Source of the DNA: Rapana venosa
Lineage: Eukaryota > Mollusca > Gastropoda > Neogastropoda > Muricidae
Assembly: GCA_028751875.1 (NCBI GenBank)
Contig: CM054140.1
Span: forward strand, 27,943,730-28,007,729
DNA: 64,000 bases
Direction: 5' to 3'
The number at the start of each line of letters is the position of its first letter. The stretch's first letter is position 1. Shown here in pieces: positions 45,761-57,068 of this stretch. The notes under the pieces were generated by a model. It saw only the letters and a list, made by a program, of their open reading frames with translations. It had not been told where the DNA came from and did no database searches. Made by a program: the position numbers and the translations under genes.

Positions 45761-45909
45761 CGCGCGCGCATTTGGACTTGTTAGAACTATTACTTGCTAT
45801 TGGTTGCATGACTGTAAGAATGAGTTGAGTGCAAGCGCTTTGATTTGTCTGTGCAAGATACAGCGCTATATAAATTCCATTTATTTTATTATTATTATTA
45901 TTATTATTA
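45485..45909 (+). mobile_element. LINE 3' end: RT C-terminus, UTR and (TTA)n tail
   Basis: The plus frame 45490-45612 reads GRRSFSVSGPSIWNGLPISL, then RQRPSCDTFKSGLKTYLFQT and a stop. This is the standard C-terminus of Jockey/CR1/L2-type LINE ORF2 proteins (GPxxWNxLPxSLR, FKxxLKTxLF). About 220 bp downstream, after a (GT)n array (45702-45760), lies AGCGCTTTGATTTGTCTGTG, AGCGCTATATAAATTCCATT and (TTA)n. This links the tails scattered through the window to a LINE family. Confidence 0.8.
45702..45760. repeat. (GT)n microsatellite
   Basis: About 28 GT units followed by GCCGCGCGCGC, inside the LINE 3' UTR. Confidence 0.95.
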
Positions 45910-46084
45910 ATAATAACTACACTTTTATCACTGTTCTATTAGACCAATTGTATTTTTTTCTTTCGACAAATCCAGATACCATCATCTGCACCTTTTTTGT
46001 ATCAAAACTCCTTGATTATCATCTCTCAGAAAAACAACTTTCATTGGAGAGCTCCTTGGACACGTCTTGACAGCTGGAAGAGTG

Positions 46085-46313
46085 CACTCACACACGCATA
46101 TATATACGCACGCAAGTACGCACACACACATACACACACGCGCGCTCGCGCACGTAGGTACACGCACATACGCATATACACACACACGGTGTACGTGTGT
46201 GCACATGCATACGGCTGGGAATTTCAACTACGGGTACTGCAGGATAACAGTGTCCATGTCAGGGATTATGTGCACAGTCTCTGTTGCGTCTTACAGTAGA
46301 AAACTCTGCACAC

Positions 46314-46394
<81 letters not shown>

Positions 46395-46475
46395 TTTGGA
46401 CATTTATTGTCATATGAATTATGCATGGTCACAAAAACAGTTAAGAGAGAGAGTTTGCGCGCGCGCGCGCGTATG

Positions 46476-46526
<51 letters not shown>
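46085..46526. repeat. CA/GC and (GT)n microsatellite cluster
   Basis: CA/CGCA (46085-46195), GT (46315-46389), (GC)n then GT (46457-46526) arrays. Confidence 0.92.
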
Positions 46527-46527
<1 letters not shown>

Positions 46528-46688
46528 AACTCGTTTTCATTCATAGTTTATGGAAAGAGATTCTTGGACAGGGTTGGATTACTGAAGGAGATTATTTTGT
46601 TCTCCCCTAATTCTTATCTATAATTGTCCTTTCGTCGCGTCTGTCGGGGCGTGCGTGTGTGTGTCATATTCAAACTGTTCATAGTTCT

Positions 46689-47092
<404 letters not shown>

Positions 47093-47431
47093 TGTGGAAC
47101 CAAGTGAAGTTTTGTAGGTACATCTGTGACATGCTTACCTGTGACGTATGCCATGAGCCAGTGGGCTAAAAGGACAGAACGCAGTGACTTGGAAACCTTG
47201 TCAGGACTTCATATTTTTGTGTGTTGTCAATGGATTGTATGTTTAGTGTATTTCCACCCTCCCCCACCCCGTCCCTTTCCAATGGGCGAAAGTTTTACGC
47301 AATCTAATTATGTGTTGTTGTTGTTGTATGATTGATTGTGTTATTAATTATATGTGTATTTTGTGCCCAGTCCCCACCCCACTGTCTCCTTGTGAATGAG
47401 CATATTTGCCTAACACAATAAACCTTTGTCA

Positions 47432-47566
<135 letters not shown>

Positions 47567-47939
47567 GAGAGAGGAACACAGAGACACACAGTCACACGAA
47601 GATCGTTTACAAGCAACCGTGCCCAAGACTTCGTTACGGAATCTTTGCACAGCACACAAGTTGAAATCGTGAAAACATTGTGCGTGGAGACGACAGACAG
47701 ATAAATATACCACGGGAGGGAATGACACGGAAGCGAAAAGAACGAACAGATCATGCCTGCTAGGTAAAACCCACTTTCCTGAGCACACAAATAAATAAAT
47801 ACGCCATGCAGACAATACCGAGACAAAAACAAGTCGGCCTTGCCTTGGGGTAATCCCCTCCCTTCCTTCCCCTGAAGGTAGCCTAGCAGCCCGCAGCAGT
47901 TCTTCGTGCACAAACCTCTGCCTGGGACAAGATTGCATA

Positions 47940-48590
47940 CTGACTGCAGTAGGCTACAGTACGCTGTAGTATGTTGTATGCTGCAGCGCGTTGCAGTATG
48001 ATGCAGCACAGTACAGTTTACTGCAGCACACCATATGACAGTATACCACAGCACACTGCAGCTCAGCGCTCAATACTTGCAGCACAGTACAATATATTTC
48101 ACTACACTACACTTCACTCCGCTCCGCTACGCTTCACTACACTTCATTACACTACATGTCACTACACTACTACTCAACATTGCTGTACTCAACACTACAC
48201 TACTACTCAACACTGCTGTACTCAACACTACACTACTACTCAACACTGTTCTACTCAATATTGCTCTACACTGCACTATACTACACTACACTACACTACC
48301 AGACTAGACTCTTCTACACTATACTATACTACACTACACTATACTGCATTGTACTTCATTATGCTATACTATACTATGCTATTCTATTCTATTCTACAGC
48401 TACACTATGCTGTGCTGTGCTTTGCTCTACTATACCATACCATACTATACTCTACTCTACTACTCCTACTCTACTCTACTCTACTCTACTCTACTCTATA
48501 CTCTATTCTACTCTACTATACTATACTATACTATACTATACTATACTATACTATACTATACTACTACACTATACTATACTATACTATTTC
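47940..48590. repeat. Drifting pentanucleotide satellite, about 640 bp
   Basis: A 5-bp period is kept while the unit changes along the array: TGCAG/GCAGT at 47940-48070, CACTA/ACTTC at 48100-48170, a 33-bp higher-order unit (TACTACTCAACACTGCTG plus TACTCAACACTAC) at 48165-48260, then CTACA, CTATA, CTACT (48440-48500) and TATAC (48505-48580). The Tyr/Leu-rich frames over it are repeat translation. Confidence 0.85.
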
Positions 48591-48800
48591 AACTTCAATC
48601 TTTCAATGTCACTGTCTTGTTATCTCTAAGTTTTTTTTCCTTTCACACTGTTTACAACTAGAGTGAAGAAAACACATGGCATACCTCCTCATACATCACC
48701 ATCAAACCTACAGGTAACAAACGTGAAGCACTAATGCTTCAGGGTCACTTGTAAGTGATAGTAAGGAGGATTGCGGATTATTTTCATTGGACTTTAAACA

Positions 48801-48808
48801 CACACACA

Positions 48809-48875
<67 letters not shown>

Positions 48876-48974
48876 CTCTCTCTCTCTCTCTCTCTCTCTC
48901 ACATCTCTCTCCCACACCATCTCGTCTTCTCTCTCCATCAACACACACACACACACAAATCCAGTACTTTCCAC

Positions 48975-49018
<44 letters not shown>
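48801..49018. repeat. (CT)n and (CA)n compound microsatellite
   Basis: CT (48812-48900), CTCC/CACA transition and CA (48979-49018). Confidence 0.93.
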
Positions 49019-49022
<4 letters not shown>

Positions 49023-49123
49023 TTGCATTTAATAAGTAATGTTTTTCTTCTTGGTTCTTTGTGTGTACTTGTTCGTTGGCTTCTAGGCTGGTTGAGGTTT
49101 GTTTTTTTCGTTTGCAGTGCGCG

Positions 49124-49156
49124 GTGTGTGTGTGTGTGTGTGTTGTGTTTGTGGTG

Positions 49157-49187
<31 letters not shown>

Positions 49188-49208
49188 TGTGTGTGTGTGT
49201 GTTGGTTG
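49124..49208. repeat. (GT)n microsatellite
   Basis: GT with TGTTGTG and GTGGTG interruptions. Confidence 0.92.
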
Positions 49209-50287
49209 GTTTGGGGTTTATTAATTTCTTTCTTTCTTTTGTGTGTTTTTGTTGGGTGGGGTAGGAGGCTTCTGGGTTTCGCGTTTGTTCTTCGGCGAAT
49301 AGGTAGTTAAGTAATAGTGTCCACTTTGGGAAAAGCACTCAATGTACATTCTGAGTGTCATTTTCCGATATGGCATTTTCGTGTATGTTTCTTTTGCAGC
49401 TTAAATTGTTTTGTGTTGGGTTCGTTTTGGGTGTTTTTGCTTTGTTTTTGTTATTGTTATTGTTTGTAGGTGTTGTTGCTTGATGGGTTTTGTTGCTGTT
49501 GTTTTTAATTTGAAAAGCTATGTGTACGGTTTGGTTTGGTTGATGAGGTATGTTCATGTTACAGTTGTAGTTCAAGGAGAGTAAATTCAGTGGGAGGGCT
49601 AAGCGTCATCAACACAACACCGAGTTACCGACTCTGATGGCTCAAATAACAACATGTGATATGCTGTTGGTTTGTCAGGTGTTCTTAAAGTATTGAACTA
49701 CGTTTTGTGTTTGACCGTTCTGATAATTATGTATTTGATACCGTTTCACTACAGATACTGTGGTGACTGCCCTGATATGACTGTGTTGGAGGGTAAAGGA
49801 AGGTTCGGGGAAGGGGATGTTAGGACACTGGCACTCCACACTCAAAGGAATGATGTGAGGCCACGCAGGGATGTAATGGTAACACTTTTTATTTTTATCT
49901 ACCAAACAACACACACCTGAAACAAAGATAAAATTCAGGTAACTACTCTATCCATATTTAACTAGGCACATCGTTGCTGAAAGGCACACACAGCAAAATA
50001 GCTATATTGTCGTCTAGCCGAATGTAAGAAAACCAAATTCCTTTCATCACTCACACCAAAATACCAAGTTAATCCTAGGGAACCAATAGAAAGTATACAG
50101 TTGTAAATCAGACAACCAAAGACTACAAAATAACTAGGAAAATTCTTTCCTCAAGACTCTTAACTGACATTACCCTAATAATGTCAACAGAACTTACTCT
50201 GTACTAAGATCTTTCACAACATTAGCCCCTATCGTACCCCCATGGATATTGTAGCACGAGAGAGAGAGAGAAAAAAAGAAGAGAGAG

Positions 50288-50338
<51 letters not shown>

Positions 50339-51125
50339 CACAATCTAGTGTCACACAACCACATACAAATTAACCACTTTTGACACCAATGACTAACCAT
50401 ACACAAAGTCAAACATGTCAGACTGACTACTTTAGAAGGGCAACTACCACAGTGGCCCAGCTAGGCCTAGTCCAGTACTGAATTCAAGTATAACCTTCAA
50501 GTTTTCAACTCTTCTAGTTTTAGCAGTCAACTCTTATCTCAATTCAACTTTGCCATAGTAGGCTATCCCAATAGCTCTGTTACCAAATCCACATTATTTT
50601 GATCAGTGCAATTCATAAACTTCATCTCAACATGATACACACATCAAATGATTTTACTTACTAATGAAATCCCACTTTTAACATGAACATCCAATTATGG
50701 AATAAATCCAAGATCACACAATAAAATAGTAAAAGTCTCATGACTTTAGCCAACATTCATGCGTAAAGCAACTATACACACTTCCACTGTACGAGTCACA
50801 AAATTCAATCATTGCTAAATTCAGCTATTACACACAAATGAAATTCACTTATTAAAGCAGCTCTTACATTAATAAATCTCTTTAACCAACAACTGCTATC
50901 TAAAAGAGAAATGTTCACTTACAGCTTAAGCAGGAGAACAAAACTGTTGTTTTCCTTCTAAGTCATTTTGTCAGGTTTTACAGCACCACAGCCTAACTGA
51001 AGAAAGAAGTTGCCTCAGACAGCCAGCAAGAGAAAGACTTTAAAATGCCATGTACACCCTGTTATATTGGTTCAGTTGCGAACTACTAATTCCAACTGAC
51101 CAATGAATACATTTGGAAACTGAGA
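49209..51125. other. No recognised gene; one (GA)n array
   Basis: GT-rich to 49560, then AT-rich. A GA array lies at 50252-50337. No family signature on either strand. Confidence 0.45.
50252..50337. repeat. (GA)n microsatellite
   Basis: GA with AAAAAAGAAG and GGGGAG interruptions. Confidence 0.95.
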
Positions 51126-51495
51126 CTAACAAATCTTACTTACTTAGGCCCATCGCTCCCACTGGAGCATAGGCCTCCGACAACAGTCCGCCAGAGTCCT
51201 CTATCCTGTGCTATTCTCTCCAGCTGTCTCCAGGTATATCCCATCTTCTTGATTTCTGCCTCAAGGTCCGAAGTTGATGGTCCTGGTCGATAAAAGGGGG
51301 GTAGGCCTTACTCACGCCTTTCACCACACAGCCTCATACATCCTCTTGGCTAGGACCCTTCCTCTCCCAGGGCAGTAGTCTCTTGGTCTGTTGGCGTTTA
51401 TGTAGCAAGCTTTGTTTTAACAGGGTTGGGTTGCTAGGCCCACTCCCAACCCTCCTCCTTTCTCATCTGGGCTTGGGACCAGCCATGGTGGAGTT
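51126..51495. mobile_element. Probable LINE-derived segment
   Basis: TTACTTAGGCCCATCGCTCC, CACTGGAGCATAGGCCTCCG and AACCCTCCTCCTTTCTCATC look like repetitive sequence common in invertebrate LINE copies, from recollection. It lies 200 bp upstream of an RTE-like remnant. No ORF supports it, so the call is weak. Confidence 0.35.
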
Positions 51496-51689
51496 TAACA
51501 AATCTTAACCACACATCAAATCAGCTGACAAACAAATTTATTCACAAACTAAAACCAACCAATGTAGTCTTTACATGACAAATCTGCTGATTCAATAGAA
51601 GAGAGAGGGGAGAGAGAAGGGGAAGGGGGATGCTATTCAACAAGAAAGAGGCCCTACAAGCCTGTTGAATAAGACTCTAGGTATAGCAA

Positions 51690-52192
51690 ACTCAGTACAG
51701 CACCAACACCAAGCTGAAGCTATACCAGAGCTGTGTTGTGTCTACGCTCCTGTACGGTTCTGAGTGCTGGAGGATGATGGAAGTGGATCTTACCAAACTT
51801 CGATCCTTCCACACCATATGCCTGCGAAGAATTCTCCGGATCTTTTGGCCAGAGAAGATCCTCCAATGAAGACCTACTACGGAGATGCAGGCAAAAAGAC
51901 ATGGGAACCATCATCACCAGACGACAGTGGAAGTGGATTGGGCACATCCTCCGAAGAGACCCACAGTCAATCACAACAACAGCATTGCACTGGACCCCAG
52001 AAGGAAGGAGAAAGAAAGGAAGACCAAAAGCAACGTGGAGAAGAACTGTAGAAAGTGAGATGAAGGCCATGCAGCACTCTTGGGGATCAGTGACTAGGTT
52101 GGCCCAGAATAGGCAGGAGTGGAAGCGCTTTGTTGCTGCCCTACACACCGCTGGGTGTAATGGCTAATGATGATGATGATGATGATTATAGC
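51690..52192 (+). pseudogene. LINE RT C-terminal remnant (RTE-like, copy 2) with (GAT)n tail
   Basis: The plus frames read SECWRMMEVDLTKLRSFHTI, then CLRRILRIFWPEKI to a stop. In a second frame follow RRQWKWIGHILRRDPQSITT, TALHWTPEGRRKKGRPKATW, RRTVESEMKAMQHSWGSV and RLAQNRQEWKRFVAALHTAG, and it ends about 10 bp before (GAT)n. The family matches the minus-strand copy at 31.4-31.8 kb. No RT core is present. Short trinucleotide 3' tails are usual in RTE-type elements. Confidence 0.8.
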
Positions 52193-52800
52193 AAGCTCTG
52201 GAGTGTTTACCACATGACTGTTCAACTGGACACTCTAGACTACAACTAGGCCTTGGGCCATGAATAGAGAGGACTCCACTGTAACTAAGAAACTGTTAAA
52301 GACAAAGGCAAGCCCTGGAACTGTAGGCCTACAGTGAGGACACTTAGCTACTCTCCTAGCTCACAGAGACATGTTGGACACTTAACATGAAAGAAGGTGT
52401 GACAGTACACAAGCCTCAATCAATTGCCAGGTTTCCCAGCCCACAGAGACATGCTGGACACCAAAGCTGAGAGAAGGAGTGACAATACAGACTTCAATTG
52501 GTTTCTTTAGAGAAAGCCTCAAGTGGATTACTAAAAATTCCAAACCACAACAATGGGTATACAAACAGACTGAGAAGTTGTTTGTTTAAACAGTACACTG
52601 TAACATGTAGATTCACAAAGAAACCTCTCAACTCTCTTTCAGAACTGCTGACCTTAGCAAATCATGAAGTCTAACCAGGTTGAACAATTCTTTCTAAAAG
52701 GGGGGTTGGGGGAGAGGGGAAGGAAAGGGGGGTTGTAGTTCAAATGTTATAGTGCACAAAGTGCACACCATAACAACTGTTGTGATGGATGGGTTGGGCA
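52193..52800. other. No recognised gene
   Basis: Contains an approximate repeat of CACAGAGACATG with flanking sequence (about 52365 and 52443). No other signal. Confidence 0.4.
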
Positions 52801-52825
52801 TTTAGCATCAGCATATCAACACACA

Positions 52826-52867
<42 letters not shown>

Positions 52868-52930
52868 TTCCCTCTCTCTCTCTCTATTTCTTTGCGCGCC
52901 CTGATGTGTGTGTGTGTATGTGTGCGCGCT
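52826..52930. repeat. (CT)n and GT microsatellites
   Basis: CT (52826-52884) with CTTTCCC, then short GT/GC. Confidence 0.92.
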
Positions 52931-53251
52931 GTGTTTATTTCGCACACCTGCGCGTGTGTACAAAGCGTGCGTTTTAAATTGGATAGACTTGCGAAGAAAG
53001 ATGTGAACGTGTTATATCCGTGTTCCCAGCTATGTGAACTGTGGCATGATAACAGTAAACAAGGTCGGTACAAGTAGTGATCTGTGCAAGATGGCCCTTA
53101 CAAAAGAATGGTGACAGCGCAGTGCATCTTTTTTGGAGGGGGGATGAGGATCTGTTAGTGTCAGCGTCAAGATAAATAATTACGTTCGGCCTTTGGAGCA
53201 TGTCCATACCCATTTGATCCATTGTTTGTTTGTTTGTTTATTTATTAGCTT

Positions 53252-53289
53252 GTTAGCGCTATATAAATTCCAATTATTATTATTATTTT
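53252..53289 (+). mobile_element. LINE 3' tail copy 5 (partial)
   Basis: TAGCGCTATATAAATTCCAA followed by (TTA)n. Only the last 40 bp of the tail are present. Confidence 0.55.
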
Positions 53290-53354
53290 TTAGCTCTCCC
53301 TTGTTTACTTTGCTATTGAAATATGATACACATACTCACACAGATGTGTGTATA

Positions 53355-53376
53355 GAGAGAGAAAGAGAGAGAGAGA

Positions 53377-53442
<66 letters not shown>
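53355..53442. repeat. (GA)n then (TTGA)n microsatellite
   Basis: GA-rich (53355-53377) followed by about 16 TTGA/GATT units. Confidence 0.95.
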
Positions 53443-53443
<1 letters not shown>

Positions 53444-53526
53444 AGATATTACACATACATACATAGATACATAAGTAGATATAGATACACACACACACTT
53501 AAGCCTTAACTGGTTGATCTGAATTT

Positions 53527-53680
53527 TACGTCTTTCGGATGAAACGGCAGACTGAAATCCCTTGTGCAGCATGCATTTAGCGCACGTAAAATAGCCCTTG
53601 GCAACAGAGGAGTTGTCGTGGCAAAATTCTGTCGAGGGATAAAAACCACTCTCGTTGGAAACATGTGCACAGTTTGTTGC
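53527..53680 (+). mobile_element. SINE core copy (group B)
   Basis: GTCTTTCGGATGAAACGGCA, CTTGTGCAGCATGCATTTAG, CGCACGTAAAATAGCCCTTG and GTGGCAAAATTCTGTCGAGG. It shares the core with 2010-2160 and, more distantly, with SINE-A and SINE-C. The 128-aa frame that starts inside it (53564-53950) has no family signature. Confidence 0.6.
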
Positions 53681-54255
53681 AACGTTTACGTCAACAAAAG
53701 CTTGCTCCGAAAATTTCTTTTACATTACAAACGTCACATGTTTCGTTGTGGGCTTTTGTCACGTTTTGTTATTTTTGTGAGCAAGATTGCTGTCAACAAT
53801 AGAACTGTTTTATTCAAACTTGCAACCTTTCACATAGTACACAATCCCGGGTATCAAGCGATAAATCAGCACGTTGCTGTTGCCCTGTTTTACCTAATCG
53901 TAAAGCTCCACGAAACTACCAAAATACTGAAGATTGTTTCCATCAGGTGATCAGCTGCTGATAGGATTTGTTGTAAAGCGTGTGAACTGGTTTAATAAAG
54001 ATGTTCTGCGGCTCTTTAGTCACCTGTGGTCTGCTTTACTCTTAAAGGACTACCACCACTATGATTCACGACTGACTTATTATTGTTATAATGACTGTTT
54101 TGTTGTTAATGGTGGTAGCTTCTGTTTGTTTAGTTGGCGTGATTGATTTTCTTTTGGGTGGGTGGTTTGTTTGTTTTGGTTTTTGCTGGGTTTGGGGTGG
54201 GGGGTTTTCTGGGATTAGGGGTTTTTGTAGGGTTTTATTTATAACACTTTCTCTC
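53681..54255. other. No recognised gene
   Basis: AT-rich to 54060, then GT-rich. No coding signature. Confidence 0.4.
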
Positions 54256-54738
54256 TTGGTGCGTGCGTGCGTGCTTGCATTTGCGTGTATGTGTGTGTTT
54301 GTGTGTGTATGTGTGTGTGTGTGTTCGTGTGTATATATGTGTGTGTGTTCGTGTGTATGTGTGTGTGTGTGTGTGGCAGGTGTTTGTAACAGATGTTCGT
54401 GTGTGTGTGCCGCTCGCACGCATGTGTGTGCTAACATGTGTTTATGTCATTGTGTGGGTAGGAGGGGAGTGGGGTGTGGGTGGTGGTATATGTGCGTGTG
54501 TCTGCCTGCATACACATGTGTGTGCTTACGTTTGCTTAAGTTGTTTTTGTTTCTAGATAGATAGCTTGATTTTTAAGAAAAAAGCGAGTGCATTTCTTAG
54601 TCAATATGCCATCCCAACGCGCGCGCGTATTGTGTGTGTGTGTGTGTGTGTATGTGTGTGTGTGTGATTGCGTGAGATATATATATATAGATAGATAGAT
54701 ATATATATAGATATAGATATATATATATATATATATCA
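54256..54738. repeat. GT-rich and TA/GATA microsatellite cluster
   Basis: GT with GTTC and GTAT variants (54260-54400), GC and GT (54618-54665), and TATAGATA (54677-54738). Confidence 0.88.
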
Positions 54739-54895
54739 TCACTCATCGATACCCCTCGGGTGCGCGAACCTCCTTAGTGGCACGTAATCGTCGGGCATCA
54801 AAAACACACAAATAACCGTAACCTCTTTTTTTTTTTTACTCATAATCTCTTGACCTCCCAAAACATGACCCTTCACACCCTTATCCCACCCCCCA

Positions 54896-54917
54896 CCCCC
54901 CCCCCCCCCCCCCCCCT
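54896..54917. repeat. Poly-C tract (22)
   Basis: A C homopolymer within a longer C-rich stretch (54885-54930). Confidence 0.95.
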
Positions 54918-54930
54918 CCACCCACCCCCA

Positions 54931-55620
54931 TCCCCAAGTCACCAGCTCTCGTTTAATTAAGCCCAAAAATGCGGAAGGTATTTCCCCAAGCTGACGAGTA
55001 TAGCGTAGCCTAGGCCAGCCAACTACTAGCTAGACAGCGGTGTATAAACAGTCTGCCACTAGGCCTAGGCCTAACAGATCGCTTCACAAGTGCTGGCTGC
55101 ACTAAGCCTAGGCCTACACTTCTGTAGTTCACCAAGAACAAGCATAGCTATTATAGTTCAGTGCTGACTTTCCTAGATTAGAGTAGGAAGCTGACCAACT
55201 TCTCTCTCTCGCTGTCTCTCTCTTCACCCATTGCGGAAAAGCTCTCAAATCCACGACACGTCAGTTCGAGTGTGTGATTATGGTTGTAAAGATTTGGCCC
55301 TTGTTTATCGGCTATGTGAAAATGTGTGGCCACCTTTTAGACTGGATAGATCAGGATTGAAACTTGTATCAGCCCAATAATGATTTCGTTCTCAGCGATC
55401 ATAACGACGTCGATGTGTTTGGATGAAAAGCCGGTGGAGTTTTTAAGTGGATGTGTATGAAGATAAAATAGTGACTGGGAGTTTAGCCAGTTGCTTCGAA
55501 GAAAAAAACAGTTTAGTGGAAAAAGATACTGGAAACCCATGAATTTGAACACTAAAAGTTGATTTTGTAGCAATCAGCTTTCGAAGAGGTGATAGATGCG
55601 GTAAGTAAAGTTGAGAATTT
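54931..55620. other. No recognised gene
   Basis: Contains several CTAGGCCTA palindromes (near 55061 and 55107). Otherwise unremarkable. Confidence 0.4.
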
Positions 55621-55622
<2 letters not shown>

Positions 55623-55682
<60 letters not shown>

Positions 55683-55832
55683 GTGCGTGCGTGCGTGCGT
55701 GCGTGTGTGTATTGTGTTTGTGTTTATATTGTGTGTGTTGTTGTTATTGTGTGTATGCGTGTGTTTGTGGTGTATATGTGTGTGTTTGGTGTGTGTGTTT
55801 GTGTGTGTATGTGTGTGCGCGCGCGCGCGCGC
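55623..55832. repeat. (GT)n, (GCGT)n and GC-rich microsatellite
   Basis: GT (55623-55681), CGTGCGTG, degenerate GT/GTTT and (GC)n at 55817-55832. Confidence 0.92.
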
Positions 55833-55910
55833 GATAATCAAAGCTTCAACGAGTGTAAAATATTATTTTGCTTTATCTGAAGCCTTCATTCCTGGAAAAA
55901 GCCTTCAATA

Positions 55911-56092
55911 TGGAAAACATCTTGCGCAACTTTAAATCCTGTTCCACTTTTCGTAAGAGTAGGCCATTGTGTGCCGGTGGGAACAGATGACAGAATTTAC
56001 AAAACTGCATATACACGGGGACTAGATATAAAAAGCACATAAGTGCTTATTCCATAATCCTTGATAGAAAGGAATAAAATTAAATTAAAATA
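55911..56092 (+). mobile_element. SINE-A copy 8 (5'-truncated)
   Basis: GGAAAACATCTTGCGCAACT, CGTAAGAGTAGGCCATTGTG, TGCCGGTGGGAACAGATGAC and a TAATCCTTGATAGAAAGGAA end with an A-rich tail. Confidence 0.8.
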
Positions 56093-56369
56093 AAATCCTC
56101 AACTCCTGTAAACAGGGAAGGATCTGAGCAAACAACTATTCATAATTTCACACCCACCCCCACCCACCCACCCCCCAAAAAATAGTGAGAACTATTGAAC
56201 CATAGAGGAGTGCGTGAAAGATAAATATTTGAAGAGCTATGAATTGCCATTTAAGATTTTTGGTGAGGCATTGGTTTGTTCGTTTAATTTAGACCTATAA
56301 CCATTGTGGCTGGTATTCATAAATGAGAGGGCAAAGGTCGGTATCAGTAACCCGGAAGCGTCTTCGGGA

Positions 56370-56430
56370 CATGGAGTCTGGTGGGCTAAGTGGGTAGAAC
56401 GTTAAACGCCAGATCCAAGGGTCATGGTTC
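56370..56430 (+). mobile_element. tRNA-like SINE head (fragment)
   Basis: GGTGGGCTAAGTGGGTAGAA (A-box-like), then CATGGTTCCAGTACC (B-box-like). It is followed by GT-rich sequence that is the A-rich tail of SINE-A copy 9 in reverse. Confidence 0.5.
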
Positions 56431-56551
56431 CAGTACCACTGGCGACAGCCACGCTGAGAGAGACTTGTTTTTCCTCTCGAGTTTTGTTGTTGTTGTTGTG
56501 TGGTGTTTTTTTGTTGTTTTTTTTGGGGGGGGTGTTTGTTGTTGTTGTTTT

Positions 56552-56884
56552 AAATATTCTTTTATATCGAGGATAACGGAATAAGCACTTACATGCTTTT
56601 TTTACATCCAGTCCCCGTGTGTATACGGTTTTGAAAATACTGTCATCTGTTCCCACCGGCGTACTCTTTCGAAAAGCGGAACAGGATTTAACGTGTGCGT
56701 AAGATGTTCTGCGTGCCTTCGCACACGGGGCCTCAATTTATAGTCTCATCCGAAGGACTTTTTGGGAGAGTGGAGTCTGCACTGATGTTAACTCCAGGGG
56801 AAAATATCCCCTTCAACGGGAATCGAACCCGGGTCGTCAGATTGCGAGCGCATTGTTCTAACCACTAGGCTATCCCGCTCCCTA
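56552..56884 (-). mobile_element. SINE-A copy 9, full-length (minus)
   Basis: The best reference copy. On the minus strand the head (GGAGCGGGATAGCCTAGTGG, TTAGAACAATGCGCTCGCAA) carries an A box, and CCGGGTTCGATTCCCGTT is a near-perfect B box. Then come a linker (GACTCCACTCTCCCAAAAAG), the core (GATGAGACTATAAATTGAGG), the body (ACATCTTACGCACACGTTAA) and the tail (CGTTATCCTCGATATAAAAG, then A/C-rich). Length is about 330 bp. The head does not fold as a real tRNA, so this is a SINE. Confidence 0.85.
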
Positions 56885-57009
56885 TATCAGTTGATACAGT
56901 CGATATCGAGTCGATACTTGTGCAGGCTATAGTCCGTTTCTGGTGAGACTATAACTTAAGGTCGCCATTGGTGAATGCAGGCATTGACAGTAATAATATA
57001 GTGAACGCA

Positions 57010-57068
57010 GTTAAACTTCGCTCCACCTTTAGAAGAATGAAGGTGCCAGTAGGAATGAATGGTGAAAT
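57010..57068 (+). mobile_element. Diverged SINE-A body fragment
   Basis: AACTTCGCTCCACCTTTAGA and AAGGTGCCAGTAGGAATGAA resemble the SINE-A body (TTCCGCTTTTCGGAAGAG, GTGCCGGTGGGAAC). Confidence 0.4.

Noticed and set aside
47971..48666. Tyr/Leu/Thr-rich frame of 231 codons
   Set aside because: Translation of the pentanucleotide satellite.
53564..53950. 128-codon frame on the + strand
   Set aside because: Starts inside a SINE core copy; AT-rich with no recognisable family.
56820..56884. tRNA gene on the minus strand
   Set aside because: Has good A and B boxes but no proper anticodon stem or 3' acceptor pairing, and continues into a SINE body found at other loci.
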